Of a DNA stretch of 64,000 bases, positions 11,680 to 23,500 are shown one piece after another. Where the stretch lies: assembly GCA_028532985.1 (NCBI GenBank), contig JANCIK010000013.1:124001-188000 (forward strand), written 5' to 3'. Below the pieces are notes generated by a model. The model searched no databases. It was given only the letters and a program-made list of their open reading frames with translations, and had not been told where the DNA came from. Both the position numbers and the translations under genes were made by a program. The stretch is from Stropharia rugosoannulata. Its lineage: Eukaryota > Basidiomycota > Agaricomycetes > Agaricales > Strophariaceae. Position 1 is the first letter of the stretch. Every line of letters starts with the position of its first letter.

Positions 11680-14175
11680 ATGGGTCTCTTTTCCTCCAAT
11701 GGACAGGTTGTCTTGCAAAAGCAAGCTGCACGCGCTAAGGCACTCTCGACTGTGCCAGAGAAGCCGACTGCTGCGCAAGGCGTGTATCTGAAGGCATCAG
11801 GTGCGTCGCACATATGAGTGCGATTCCAATGACTGACTAACCATTCAAACACCAACTTACTCTTGAACATAGCTACGGAGATTGTTGAGCGTATCGGAGC
11901 AGGCGAATGGACCGCCAAAGAGGTGCTTGAAGGGTATATTGCACAGGCGGCGTTTTCCCACGCGCAAACCAACTGTTTGACGGAGAGTGAGTGTACCGAA
12001 TGGGTTTGTCCTAGAATGGGCGCTGATTGACTATACTTTGCTGTAAGTCATGTTTGAAACGGCTCGTAAACGTGCCGCAGAGCTGGATTCTGAGTTTGCT
12101 GCTACGAAGAAGCTGAAAGGACCTCTTCACGGAGTGCCGGTGCGTGCACCCTTTTTCTCCCTAAATTGTCTGCGTGAATGCTTGGGTAACGTCACTCTTA
12201 TGTTTCAGATTAGTCTTAAGGATCAATGTGAGCATTTTATATATAATAACATAGCAAATCCCACCTGACCTACTGATTTAGTTAATGTGCTCGGCTATGA
12301 TTCAACAATCGGCTTCTCTGCATGGGCAAATAAACCTGCGAAGAATAATGCTGATGTATGCATTACCCTTTCCCAGAGATTATAGTACTTAAAAACTGGT
12401 TTCTGTATCAATTTTCAGATTGTAAACGCCTTGCTGGACGCCGGTGCCGTGATATTCGTCAAGACCAACCTTCCTCAAACGGTGTTTGGGTTCGAGTGCT
12501 CCAATCCAGTGTGGGGTCGTACGACCAATCCCTGGAACGACAAGTTTTCTCCAGGTGGTAGCTCGGGAGGCGAAGCTGCTCTGCTGGCGATGGACGGCTC
12601 TGCGGGGGGTATTGGAACAGACATAGGTGGCAGCTTGCGTATTCCGGCAGCATATTGCGGTGTCTACTCTTTCAAGCCCGGCAGCGGAAGGACATCATAT
12701 TTCGGGGCTCAAGGTGCGTCATTACTTAGCTAAGGATCTACACGCCGAATTTAAATACATCTGTCACAGACCCTGTACCTGGATTCAATGGAATCTCATC
12801 CATATCCGGCCCACTTGCTCGGTATGCGACTTTTCATATATATTGTGGTGTGCTGGACAGTATTTCATTTATTATGTCTAGCTCTGTAGAGGATCTCGAA
12901 CTTTTGTCGAGGGCTCTCTTTGGCCGCACCAGCACCGATGGTTCAGTGGCTCCAGTTCCATTTCGTGATGTCAGCTTGCCCACCAAGCTCAGATTTGGCT
13001 ATTATACTTCAGGTGAGCCAAGTTACTCCGAACTTATACATCAAGCTTAGTGGTTTGTACGCACATACTCCTAGACAACTACGTCAAAGCATCTCCGGCA
13101 TGCAAACGAGCTGTTTTGGAGACGGTAGAGGCACTTCGTGCTGCCGGCCATGAATGCGTAGAGTTCGGACTTCCTGAATGTAAGGCAAGAAGACGACTAT
13201 ATGAAATGTTACTTACATTGTGCAATGATATCTAATAGCTGCCACGCCATTCTATATCTTCGTGGGGATCAGCTCCGCAGATGGCTATAAAACCATGCTT
13301 AGCCACTTGGGCCCCGATCCGAAGGTGAAACCAATTTCTAGATACACTGAAAGCTGTACCAACAACAGATTACGTAGGAGAATGTATTATTCCTCGTTAC
13401 GTTGGGTCCAAAGCTGCCTTGTGAGTACTGTTGCGTGTCTTGATTCCAACGGTACTTTAATAGTGTTTTTCTAAACCCTTCAGCATTCCTGCGCAATGCT
13501 CTTGCGTGGGCTGCAGGGACTCTCATGGGCGACGAGCTGTTTGCTGGTGCCGCTCGTGCATCTAGGAAGAAGACTGTTACTGAGTACTACAAGCTGATGC
13601 AGGAAAAGCTTGAGTACAGTATTAAGTTCCAAAAAGAAGTTCGTTTAGGCTCTAATAGCAGATTTTCGTAACTCACACTTCATCCATTTTTAGGTTTGGG
13701 ACAAATACAGGCTCGATGGTATTATTGCACCTGTACAGGCCGTCCCGCAACTGCCCCATGGGTGAGATTCTTAGTTTGCTATCGAGTTTGACGTTTTCTT
13801 ACACAAATATTTTCGTTGCATCGCAACAGCGGCTGCGACAAGTTCTCAGCAATGGGAGAGGCGACGAGCATCTATAACGTTTTGGATCTACCCACGGGAT
13901 GTCTACCGGTAACAAGGGTTGACCCTGCCAGAGACCAGGTCACGGACGAGTGGCTTGACGGCCCCGGACGAGGATCGCACATGCTTGAGACTGGGATATA
14001 CCGAGATAAACCCCCTTTGTACGACTCAAAGCTAGCTGCCGGCATGCCCGTTGGCATTCAGGTGGTTGGACAGAAGTGGGAAGATGAGAAGGTACTCGAG
14101 ATGATGAAAGTGGTCGACGAGGCTTTGGGGAAAGAACGCGGCTTCGGCCCGGGGGCATGGGCGGCTCGTGCGTAA
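11680..14175 (+). CDS. Amidase (amidase signature family)
   Basis: Fourteen exons join in frame into 566 aa: 11680-11800, 11873-11986, 12048-12139, 12209-12227, 12282-12355, 12419-12713, 12770-12821, 12882-13012, 13075-13179, 13239-13324, 13378-13420, 13484-13638, 13694-13761 and 13830-14175. The enzyme would hydrolyse a carboxamide to acid plus ammonia or amine. The Ser-cisSer-Lys triad is visible: Lys113 in 'ISLKDQ', Ser188 in 'GGSSGGE' and Ser212 in 'GTDIGGSLR'. The spacings (75 and 24) are the same as in fatty-acid amide hydrolase. 'LGPKLPSFLR' and 'LDGIIAPVQAVPQLPHG' are typical of fungal general amidases. There is no signal peptide, so it should be cytosolic. The substrate (acetamide-like, aryl or fatty amide) cannot be read from the sequence. 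All catalytic residues are present and the gene looks functional. Confidence 0.93.
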
Positions 14176-14816
14176 TACTGTAAACTATATGGTACCTGAC
14201 CAGAGGACAATCACTTGTTCAGTTATTTATTCCTTTGTCATTTTATATGCTCAACTACTTTTCGATGTCACAAAGCAATGGGCCGGACATGCATGAAGTT
14301 CCGTTAAATGGGAGATGTAACAGAGATATTAGCTCGTCGTACATGCCATGCATGCTCTCAAGCAAGGCCTTTACGACCTGGATTACAGTCTCATTAGATG
14401 TTGAATTACATTGAGGTTGTCCTGAGATTTTCCGGATGGATTAGTGGATCTAACAGTGTAGTAGTGAACAAAACGCGAAGGCGAAACTTGTTCACTGCCA
14501 ATGCTATAGATACATTTAGTATCATCAAGCCTATTACTTACATATAGATTGCACAGTACTCATAAGGTACTGAGGAACCTGATAGTAAGTTCTCCTACGC
14601 AAGAAGGGGTGTATATCTTGCAATATTCGCTACAGTACCATTGACCATACAGAGATCAATTTCGCGCAGCAATGAAAAATTGTTTGGAGTAAGAGATGAT
14701 AAGCATGAAAAAATGTGTTCGTAAGTCTTGGAATTCGTTGAGGACAAGCTCGCCTCTCTCCAGCGCGAATGGCAAGAGAACAGAAGTCCTAAAAGGTTAT
14801 TGTAGTCTGCTTTTAT
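14176..14816. other. Intergenic region
   Basis: No ORF of note. It separates the amidase 3' end from the F-box relic on the opposite strand. Confidence 0.5.
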
Positions 14817-15330
14817 CTACTGTTCCTGGTGTGATTTAGTAACCCAGTTATTAAAGAGGCAGACATGCAGCGGGGCATTGCCCGACTGGTGATAGATCAA
14901 TTCTTTTAACCAGTATTTCTGACGCCGTAGACTTAATTCCGAAGCATCCGTAGTAATTGAAACGTAAAGAGATACCCAGAGTGCCGGTGTAAACAATGCA
15001 ACTTTCCTGAGGCCACTGGAAATATGGGAAAGAGAGCCAGGAACATCGCTACTGGCTATCTCAGAGAAGATGTATACAGGATCGAAGCATGCCAAGAAGA
15101 TCTTGCGTATAACGTCCGTTGGGACATGTCGTATTGGTGCAACAGCACTTTTGAGCGTTGCTAGGCTCTCTAACATCGCTGTCTCCGTATGGCCTGATTC
15201 CGCATGAGCTTTCACCGTCCCTGTAGCGAAACCGCGCAGCTGGTTTTCGATATCGCGTATCAACGTACGGGCTAATGTCATTTCTTCGTCTCTGGTGCCC
15301 TGTTTGTGGTGAGAAGGTCGACAAGTTCTT
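14817..15330 (-). pseudogene. F-box protein relic, frameshifted and truncated
   Basis: Related to the four F-box genes at 38-54 kb. One frame gives 'LLTTNRAPE', the usual N-terminus. Then a 1-nt deletion, judged against 38443-38472, shifts the frame. The second frame (from 15281) continues 'LARTLIRDIENQL', the F-box 'PIRHVPTDVIRKIFLACFD', 'SLSHISSGLRKVALFTPALW' and 'YWLKELIYHQSGN'. It stops at 14817, about 150 residues in, where intact copies run beyond 500. The leucine-rich part is missing. This is most likely a dead, 3'-truncated copy. Confidence 0.75.
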
Positions 15331-17150
15331 GTTCAGACATCTTGCACATATCAAACATAAGTATATGATATGAAGATGATCGATGATTCTCAATTAAAAG
15401 CTCCTTGGTCCCTTAAACATTCGCATTACCCGCAGTTGTGTGCTACAGCTTCGTTCAACCTCTGCCAAACAAGTTGCAACACCACGTGCCTGCGTTCGCT
15501 ATAACTCTTCTATTACCATCGGAAATATGGCTGAAAGTCTGAAATACAATTTAAGGTTACTCGTCAAAAATTCTCTTCGCCTTTTCTTTGTTTTTAACTT
15601 CTGCTCACAAGAGTTATAAATATATAGTATTGCCACCCCCCGGGAGCCATCGCCCTTCACCAATCAACTGAGGTCAGATATCCGCGTCAAATCGACCTCA
15701 CCCTCACCTCTGAAGTATACCAAATTAATATATCAATCACATTGCTGGAAAAACTCAAAACCCTTTCACCTACGCGGAACCGTCATCAGCACTATGTATT
15801 AGAGCATATGTGTCACATAATACGTAACGTTGAATACAATCCAGTCGTGTCCGAATTATGCCGCGGAAGGTGGGTCAGAGTTAAAATTTTGAACGTCATA
15901 GGCCAACGCGGCGCCAGCTGACTAGCGCCCGTCCCGGAGTGTTCATTTATCGCCATGGCCAAGCCAGGCGCCTGACAGGCGCCCATTCATTTTCGCCCTG
16001 GCAATCATGTATCACTCCTACAAACACTGGTGTGTATTCCCATAGAGGACAACGTCCGTCCTGTTCTGATTCTCTTCCTCCGCTCTCTGCCCTTACTCTC
16101 CCCAGGGCTCAGGAGCTGGCTATAAGCGCGCTGCTCGGGCGCTTGAACCGAACTGGAAGCCCACGCGGCTGGGCGTGACGCACTACGTCAGCGGACTGTA
16201 TGGTGCGGCGCAGGGGATGAGATTCTAGGAGGGGTCGGGTACCATAGTGTTGGATTTGAACGATGCCGCTGGGTACGGGCGGCTTACAGTAATGGCCGCG
16301 CGGCGGACGGACGGGTGGGCGGACGGACGGACGGACGTACGGGCGGAGGCGTACCGACAAGCTTAAGCTTAAGCAGACCTACATACTTACTTAACTTCTA
16401 AGTTCTGTTCTCAGCTCCTCCACGGTCTTTATGTATACATAGTATCACTAGCCAATAAAAATCTTCTCCCCAATCTCCAAGCTTCAACGTGTACTAAAAG
16501 GAAGTCACAAAAGCAGAAAGATACATATCCATGCATACGTATTCATGCCAAGGCCGACCGAGCAGAAGCTTTCTTATCTCACAGAACACACAACATGCAT
16601 GGTACCCCAAGGAACCTGAAAAGGAGTGAACAGTTCAAAGTCTGGACCATGTGCACCATGGACATCCACTCGAAAATCTGAGCACATACACATGAACACA
16701 TCCACATCAAACAGCCTAGCGCACCCGCATACCACAGAAATCCCATGGCAAGTGCGCGCGAGCGCGGGGTCCGGCACATCATATTGACTCGGGCTGGTAT
16801 ATGTAATATTACACGTTGAAAAGAAAAAGAAAAAAGGAATCGCAGCAGCAGATGGGTAGATGGATAGATGGATGGATAGCATGGATAGAGACAGACGGAC
16901 ACGGACAGATCGAATTCTAAGATGTAGTAAGAGTAAAGAAATGGAGCAGCATATAAAGCGATGAAGGATTAGAACGTGCACAGCGCACGGCGCACAACTG
17001 GCACGGGGCGGCATTGTGGTCGTAGCGGAAGACACTAGACGCCCGCCACTCACGGTGTTGGTGCGCAGGTCCCCACTCCGACTCGCCTCCCATCACTCAG
17101 ATATCAGAGGTTCGAGCCGGCGGGGGACCTAATTAGATGGGATGGTGTTT
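15331..17150. other. Intergenic region with simple-sequence tracts
   Basis: No gene supported. It contains a GGAC-type microsatellite at about 16303-16340 (repeated GGACGGAC with GGGC variants). It also has a GGAT/GATA-rich tract at about 16852-16892. ORFs over these tracts (for example the Arg/Pro/Val repeats on the minus strand at 16109-16360) are translations of simple sequence. Confidence 0.55.
16303..16340. repeat. GGAC tetranucleotide microsatellite
   Basis: An imperfect GGAC repeat broken by GGGC and GTAC units. It lies in a gene-free stretch and is likely length-variable between strains. Confidence 0.8.
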
Positions 17151-20100
17151 TCAGCTCACGCGCGGTTCCCGCCTACACATAACACAATCAGCACCTATAC
17201 CCAACCACCGAACAAAGCAAAGCAAAAAACAAGATAAAACACTTACTCGAACTTAATATCCCCCGTCGCCACTCTCACCTCTGTCTCCGCCCTACTCCTG
17301 CCCATGGGGCCCGAAATCGCAGACCCATACTGGCTCCACCAATCCTCGACTCTATCCGTAGGATCATAAGTCCACGCCCTAAGCTCCTCGCCCCACACCG
17401 CGCGGAACGTCTCCGAGTCATCAAAGCTATCCCACTCGCCCGTGCGCATCGTCTGCACGAGCACCGCATCACGCTCATCCATTTCCGGCCCTGGGGGGAT
17501 CTTCATCGCAAGCCGCGAGGTGTAGTCGAACGTGTAGACCGACGCGACGTAGTCCCGCCTGATCTCTTCGTACACTGTCAGCAGCTGCGAGAGGTTTTCG
17601 CGAGACCGGATGCGGGAGAAGAGGATACCGAGCGTCTGTGCGTCTTCGAGCACCATGGCGACACCGTGGTTGCCTGCGGGCTGGGATTCCGTTAGGGGAC
17701 GGGTATACAATCAAAGCAAGATATGTGCGTACCAGCAAAGGGTGCGCCGCCTCGCCGACGAGCACCGCGCGCGAATTCGCGCATACCAGGTCTTCCGGTA
17801 CCAGTTGGCGAACGTACACGCGCGATGACACCGTCTTTGCCAACTCCAATACCCTGCGGGCCCTAAGAAAACAATATATAGGTTAGCCAGGCTCGCCTGT
17901 GTAAGTTAAGTCAAAGTGTGTAAGGTATCGACCCTCAATGCGTAAGGCAACGAGCAACGGCGTGCAAGACACCCAGTTCCAAACGACACATACAAGCAAC
18001 CACCGCGAGGATCCGCACGGCGGAGCACACGTCGATGCATGATGTTTACCATCTACGGAGTGACCCCTGTCCTCTCCGCATGACCCTGCCCTCTCTGCAC
18101 AACCCTGTCCCGCCGTCACACCATCCTCTAGCCCTGCATCTCTGCATCCAGCCGTCTGCCAACCAGCTCCACCCAGGACCCCAAATGGCCAGCACACAGA
18201 CTAACCCGCTGCGGGTATCCAAGACCATCCCGGGAACGTACCCAAGACCACCCCGGAAATGTATCCATGATAGACAGGGAACGCACCCAAGATAGACATG
18301 GAACATACCCAAGGTATCCGGGAACCTATCCAAGATAGACAGACAGCCCGGGAACCACACATCCTGCCCGCCGAAGGAAGCACAGCGAGCAGGCCAGCCC
18401 AGCCCGGTCCACACACACCGCACAACAAAAAAGCAACAACAACCCAACTGCACAAACGCAACAACGCAACCAAGAACCCCTCCGCAGCAGCACCAACAAC
18501 TCAAATCCAACAACAAACCCACCAACTCCCAAAAATCCACCACCAACACAAAAAAAAAAAAAAAAAAAAAAAAAGCAAACAAAATCCCACTCACTGAGGC
18601 TCAAAATTATCCAACTCAATACCCAACTCCTTCAAGCTCCTTTTCTCCGTCCATTCATGATCATTGGGTGTGCGCGGGCCGTAGTAGTTCGCAATTATCG
18701 TCGCAGTAAAGTCCATGCCGCCAGCCTGATCACAGGTCATCAGATATCCATCCACACACGGACAGAAACGGCAAGCAAAGGAGAGATAGAGACACGTACC
18801 ATAACATTCGTATTCATAACATACCCATTCCCGAACCAAATAGTCCACTACCCACAAATCAGTCAGTCAGCCATCCGAACCCCATAACATAAAAAAATAA
18901 AACGAGTGGGGTACGCACGTTCTGGGCTTTAAGCAACGGCTCCAAACACTCATCGTCGAGCATATCACCGATCGGGATGCTCATAGTAGCAACGACATGC
19001 GTGTCGCTCTCATCAGGCACCTCTCCCGCTGAGTCCGTCACGATCTGCCTAACCAACGAATCGAACCCGTCCGCGCCGACGAGCACGTCCGCAGGCAGCG
19101 TCTCCAGGTTCGCGTTCGACAGCGACATGCCGTTCAGTGACGACTCCAGCGCAGCGTCGGTACCCTCTTCACCGTTGGCGGCGGTGGAGACGGGAACGAC
19201 GGAGACACACACGGGGGAGGTAGACGCGTCGACTATCCGCGTGTTGAATCGGAACTCGACGCCGGACGATTTGGCGAGATCGAATAGCATATCGTACAAG
19301 TCTTGATGCTGTGTGCAAGAGAAAGGGGTTAGCTACTGCTACTTTCACTTTTTTACTTCCGCGAATACGGGGTGATAGCCCCAAAGGGTAAAGTACTGTG
19401 TGTGTGTCGCTGAGGACCCCAGGCTAACCTGATCCCGGAAACGACAAAGAATGCAGAATTTTTCTCGACTAAATCAATGACCCATTATGCTCGTCTCAAC
19501 TCTTCTGATGGGACTTGTGGGTGGGGGGTTGCTTAGCACACAGTGCTAGGTGGAAGAAAAGAGAGAAACACAGACAAGAACCAAAGAAGGGAAGATACAC
19601 TTGCCTGCAGGAAGAGAAAGTCCGCCGACAGATCTTGCAGGAATGAATCGCCCATATTCATAAATCCGATCCGTGCGCCAGTGCAACCTGTGTGCAAGTC
19701 AAAAATACATTAGCACGAATTCAATAATAGGCAAAGGGTCGATATAGCACTGATACTGATAGACAGGGTATCACGGATCAAAACAAGGTAAGAAACCAAG
19801 TGAAAATCAGACAGGAATAGTCATACGCTAACAGTGATCTAGACTAAATGGAAAATAGAGCCCACACCGAGCGCGGGAGTGGGAGCAAAAAGGGAATAAT
19901 AAACATGCCCGTACGGTGATCGAACTGAGCGACACGCGAGGTGGTGTCGGAGGGCCAGCCCATCGATCGTGATCAGTTAACGATCGCGGGCGATCAAAAA
20001 AGAACATGGGGGGGAATGGAGAGCGGGGACGCAAGGGGACGACGAGCACGCACCGTTTATAAACACGAACCTATCGCACTTGTGCGCCCGTTCGTCGAGC

Positions 20101-20539
20101 ACGGGTCCCAGGCCCCAATTTTGCAGCAATTTAGTCATATTTGGGGGCGACCTGGTTGTGGGACGCGATGGGGGAGGGCAAGATGAGTAACATGACAGAG
20201 AAACAGGGGGACGAGTACGTACTGGACACCGCCCCGACTCTGTAGCGGAAGCAAAAGCAAAAAGAGCGGATCAGGACTTGACGGTGGCGGAACATACGCA
20301 TACAAGCACTCAAGCAACGCACCGTCACTTTCCCATTCCCCTTTTCGATGACGAGCACGTCGTGCCCTGCTTGCCGCAGCGTACACGCGGTTGCCAGGCC
20401 TTTGCATTGCAACACGGTTAGACGGCTTGCTCTATAACGCAGACCAGCGACGGTACACACCAGCGATGCCTCCGCCCGCGACAATGAACTTCAACCTAAC
20501 CTTGCCCGTCTCGCGGGTGATGCGCTTTTCCTCTGTCAT
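17151..20539 (-). CDS. FAD-dependent aromatic-type monooxygenase
   Basis: Eleven exons: 20539-20461, 20399-20323, 20239-20223, 20151-20054, 19687-19605, 19308-18919, 18847-18800, 18725-18595, 17862-17733, 17680-17247 and 17172-17151. They give about 502 aa of the salicylate-hydroxylase-like flavin family, which uses FAD, NAD(P)H and O2 to hydroxylate small, often aromatic, substrates. Motifs are the Rossmann 'GGGIAG' (22-27), the DG motif 'GADG' (196-199) and 'GEAAHPLL...LEDAQTLG' (344 on). The last takes the place of the usual GD motif, with Glu for Asp at 345. There is no signal peptide or membrane anchor. Intron 5 starts GC (19604, CAG|GCAAGT). A strong donor inside the last GAG codon adds a 7-residue final exon ending at 17151. 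Without it the stop is at 17243. The substrate is unknown. Confidence 0.88.
18213..18350. repeat. Intronic minisatellite, 21-23 bp period
   Basis: About six imperfect tandem units of the form GGAACxxAyCCAAGATAGACA lie inside the 732-nt eighth intron of the FAD monooxygenase. Unit starts fall near 18214, 18233, 18255, 18277, 18300 and 18321. The other introns of this gene are 61-366 nt, so this one appears expanded. Confidence 0.7.
18550..18574. repeat. Homopolymer A tract (25 nt)
   Basis: An uninterrupted run of 25 A on the plus strand, equal to poly-T near the 5' end of intron 8 in the minus-strand monooxygenase transcript. It may be a polypyrimidine-like element or simply unstable simple sequence. 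Confidence 0.9.
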
Positions 20540-23500
20540 GTTTCTGGGTATATTCCGGATATGTGTGTGTCGTCTACGGTCGTGCTTTTTCTCTGTACTG
20601 CCCTTTCGTGCGTGGCCGGTGGTGGGCTGGGGATCGTGCAGCGGTCGTGAGGGTCGGTGCGCGTGATGGGGGGGCGGGGGAGGCTGGGAGGGAGGGCAGA
20701 GGGTAAGCGAGGTGGTGAGATGAATTAAAAGGGGTGGCTGCTTCTATTATATATACTCAATACACCGCAACCCTCCGCAACCGCTTTCGGCACTGCGCTT
20801 ACCACATCCATCACCGGCCGGCCTTCGGCTTGATCCGTCCCCCCGGCTGTCCCCCGGACATGAACTCGTCCTCCTAGCCTCAAGGCACGCTTCGCCCAGC
20901 AGGACCGACGTCGGTGGCCCCGCAGCCCCGGCGAGCGCTATCAGACACAAAATCTAATGCGACACTCGTCCTGGCCCACCCTTCATTAAAGCTCGCGAAG
21001 GCACTTAGCTGCCGCGCTGGGCCTCGCGTGGCGTCCAATATATTGTAATCGGTTCTTCCACTATGCCCCGCCGGGAGCGACGATCCCTCGCACCGCGCAG
21101 GCGCTCATAAATAGCGACGACGACGTGGCGACGACGCCGCGCGTATCCCTCTTTCGCTTGCACCCCGGCGGGCGAGTAGCGGCACGCCGATTCCAATGCG
21201 CACCCACCCAGCGCCTCGGAAAGGGGAAGGAATGGAACAATAGATACGTACATACGGCGTCCAGTTTCGGCTATGCACGGCCCACGGGCGTGGGCGTTCT
21301 ACAGAAGAAGCGCGGTGACATGCATATTGCAATGTGCATAGCGCATCTGAGCCTCGGCTGCCGGCAAGCCTGCTGTCGTCGCGTAGCAGGGGATGTCGAC
21401 TGATAGCGGCTGATGGTGGAAGAAACTTGATCATGAGAGCGTAAATGGCCATGAGAAATGGGGCTGGAGAAGCGTCCCGACGAAGGGGAGACGGGGGCGC
21501 ATTCTAGTAATAGATCTAGAAGACGCTAAGTCTCAACTCGTACGCGAGCGCCCCCCACTCGTAATCTAATTACCCACGTTGGAGTGCTGGAGTACTTAGT
21601 CGGTCATGAATTCATATATGCGCACCTAGTTTCCCCGCTGCGCGCCTCAGCGCGCTCATTCGCCTATGCAGTCTGCCTCGCGCATATGCTTGTACCTAAT
21701 CTGCAGAGCCTGGAACGTCAATGTACACCCTGCACAGTGCACACGTCACTGCAGTACCTTCTTCTTTTCTCAACCCACGCTGACTTTCCTTCACGACAAG
21801 GAACACGAAAATTTTACAGAAGAACCCGAATTTTTTTTTACAGAAGAACAACAAATCCTTACCAGAGAACTAAGACATACACGGACCCTTACATCGTATG
21901 CACATAGATGCACATCCGGAGCTACTACCTTGATCTGAAAAAAGAACAGGAACACAAGTTCGGAGTGCTACCCAAGTGTGTATCAACTTCTAGTAACAAG
22001 TTACAACCTAGCAAGCCACGTGTATGCTCCCCTCGGTCTCCTTCGGCGTCTGTATACACACAGCGCTCATCGCAGCAGCTATCAAAGCTATCCAGATATC
22101 ATTGCATACGTATGTCACTGATCGTTAACACTGATCTCGCACGCATGCATGTTCGAGGTTCGAGCACTAGGTGCGTCCCAGATACTGACAACCAAACCGT
22201 GCGCGTTATTTCACGTCAACAAGTGTTCTCGGACGTTATCTGAGTATGTGCGCGCGCAGCTCTAAGCTGCCTTCCTCGGCGGTTGCCGTCCTCGGTAGCA
22301 CTACCCAACTCACTCTACTCGCCACCTCTCGCCACGCGCCGACGGAAGCCTAATACATACATAGCAATAAATCTCAACAGGCCCCGCGCATGCAGGAGCA
22401 GCACCCCCGGCGCCCCTTGCGCCGGTGGCACTCGGCCCCTTACGACCTCCTACTACGTCGCGCGTGCCGTGGCCAATAACCTCCAATAACACACACCTAT
22501 ATTACAATTACACATGGCCGGCCAGATGCACCATGTACATGCAAGTCCTAGTCACGTCGAGGAGACTGTAAACAGGCAGGTGATTCTTGCATCACTGATT
22601 CACTGAATTCAGTGATCCAGTCCAGAAAGGTTCCGGAGCAGGCCGGGCACGGCCAGACCCAATAGTTTTGCTACGACGCTACGACTCACAACAGCTTGCG
22701 ACTAGCCCTAGCGCCCAACGTGATTTCTTCTCAGCGCACTGTCTGTGCGATACTGTAGCAAGGAGGGGAGGGTAATACGAAGCGCGTTATGATCAACACA
22801 CTGTCGCAGACTTACGAGTCCCCGCGAAAGAGAAAACACGAGCGAATTAGTACATAGAGCCTCTCAGCAGACATGAAATCCGGATTCATAACTCATGAAT
22901 ATGAATCCGTTCTACGAACACCTGGCACCTACTCACTTACCACAGCTTGGGGTGCACCACACCGCGTGCGTGCGTACGTACCCACCCAACTCCAAACCCA
23001 ATCCCCTTCCGCATTAACATTCACTTAAGTCCAAGTAAAACGCACTTCCACGAACCATTAACCGTGTCTGTCATCTGTCCGCGCGGGAGCCGAGTCAGCT
23101 CCTGTCAGCTTCCAAGACCGTTTATTTCCCCAGACAGGGTACTGTACCATACTTAGCTAGCTGGATTCATTCATTCAGGCAAGGCGGAGGGCTCGTCGGG
23201 CGGATCTGGGAAGTCAAGTGGACTCAGAACGTGCGCACCGGGTGGAGCAGCTTAAGCTTAAGCCTTACGAACGCGTGCTGGGCGTGGTGGAAGAGTCACT
23301 AGTGTGCTAAGTGAAAACGGATGAAAGCCATCGCACTTCCTAATCCGCTATCGGTCAATCCAGAAAACAAACGTATCCCTAAGTTTGCACCTCCGTGGTG
23401 CGTTGGTAAGTCTATGTATGTACTTAAGTAGGTAGTACTAGACACAAGTACAAGCATTGAAGCACAAGTATTGAAGTACAAGTACACGACAGGCTAAAAA

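Noticed and set aside
13239..13420. Apparent frameshift in the amidase after 'GPDPK'
   Set aside because: A 53-nt intron (13325-13377, GTGAAA...GTAG) resolves it and restores 'ENVLFLVTLGPKLPSFLRN', matching the family.
16109..16360. Arg/Pro/Val-repeat ORF on the minus strand
   Set aside because: It is a translation of the GGAC microsatellite.
17101..17130. GGTTCGAGCC string resembling a tRNA T-loop
   Set aside because: The flanking bases cannot form a T-stem or acceptor stem. A similar string near 22150 fails the same test.
18046..18619. Hydrophobic minus-strand ORFs with poly-Phe
   Set aside because: They lie in intron 8 of the monooxygenase and arise from the poly-A/T tract and CAA-rich sequence.
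21584..22243. Overlapping plus-strand ORFs of about 110 codons in the gene-poor region
   Set aside because: No domains, no consistent splicing between them and no TATA or start context; likely chance ORFs.
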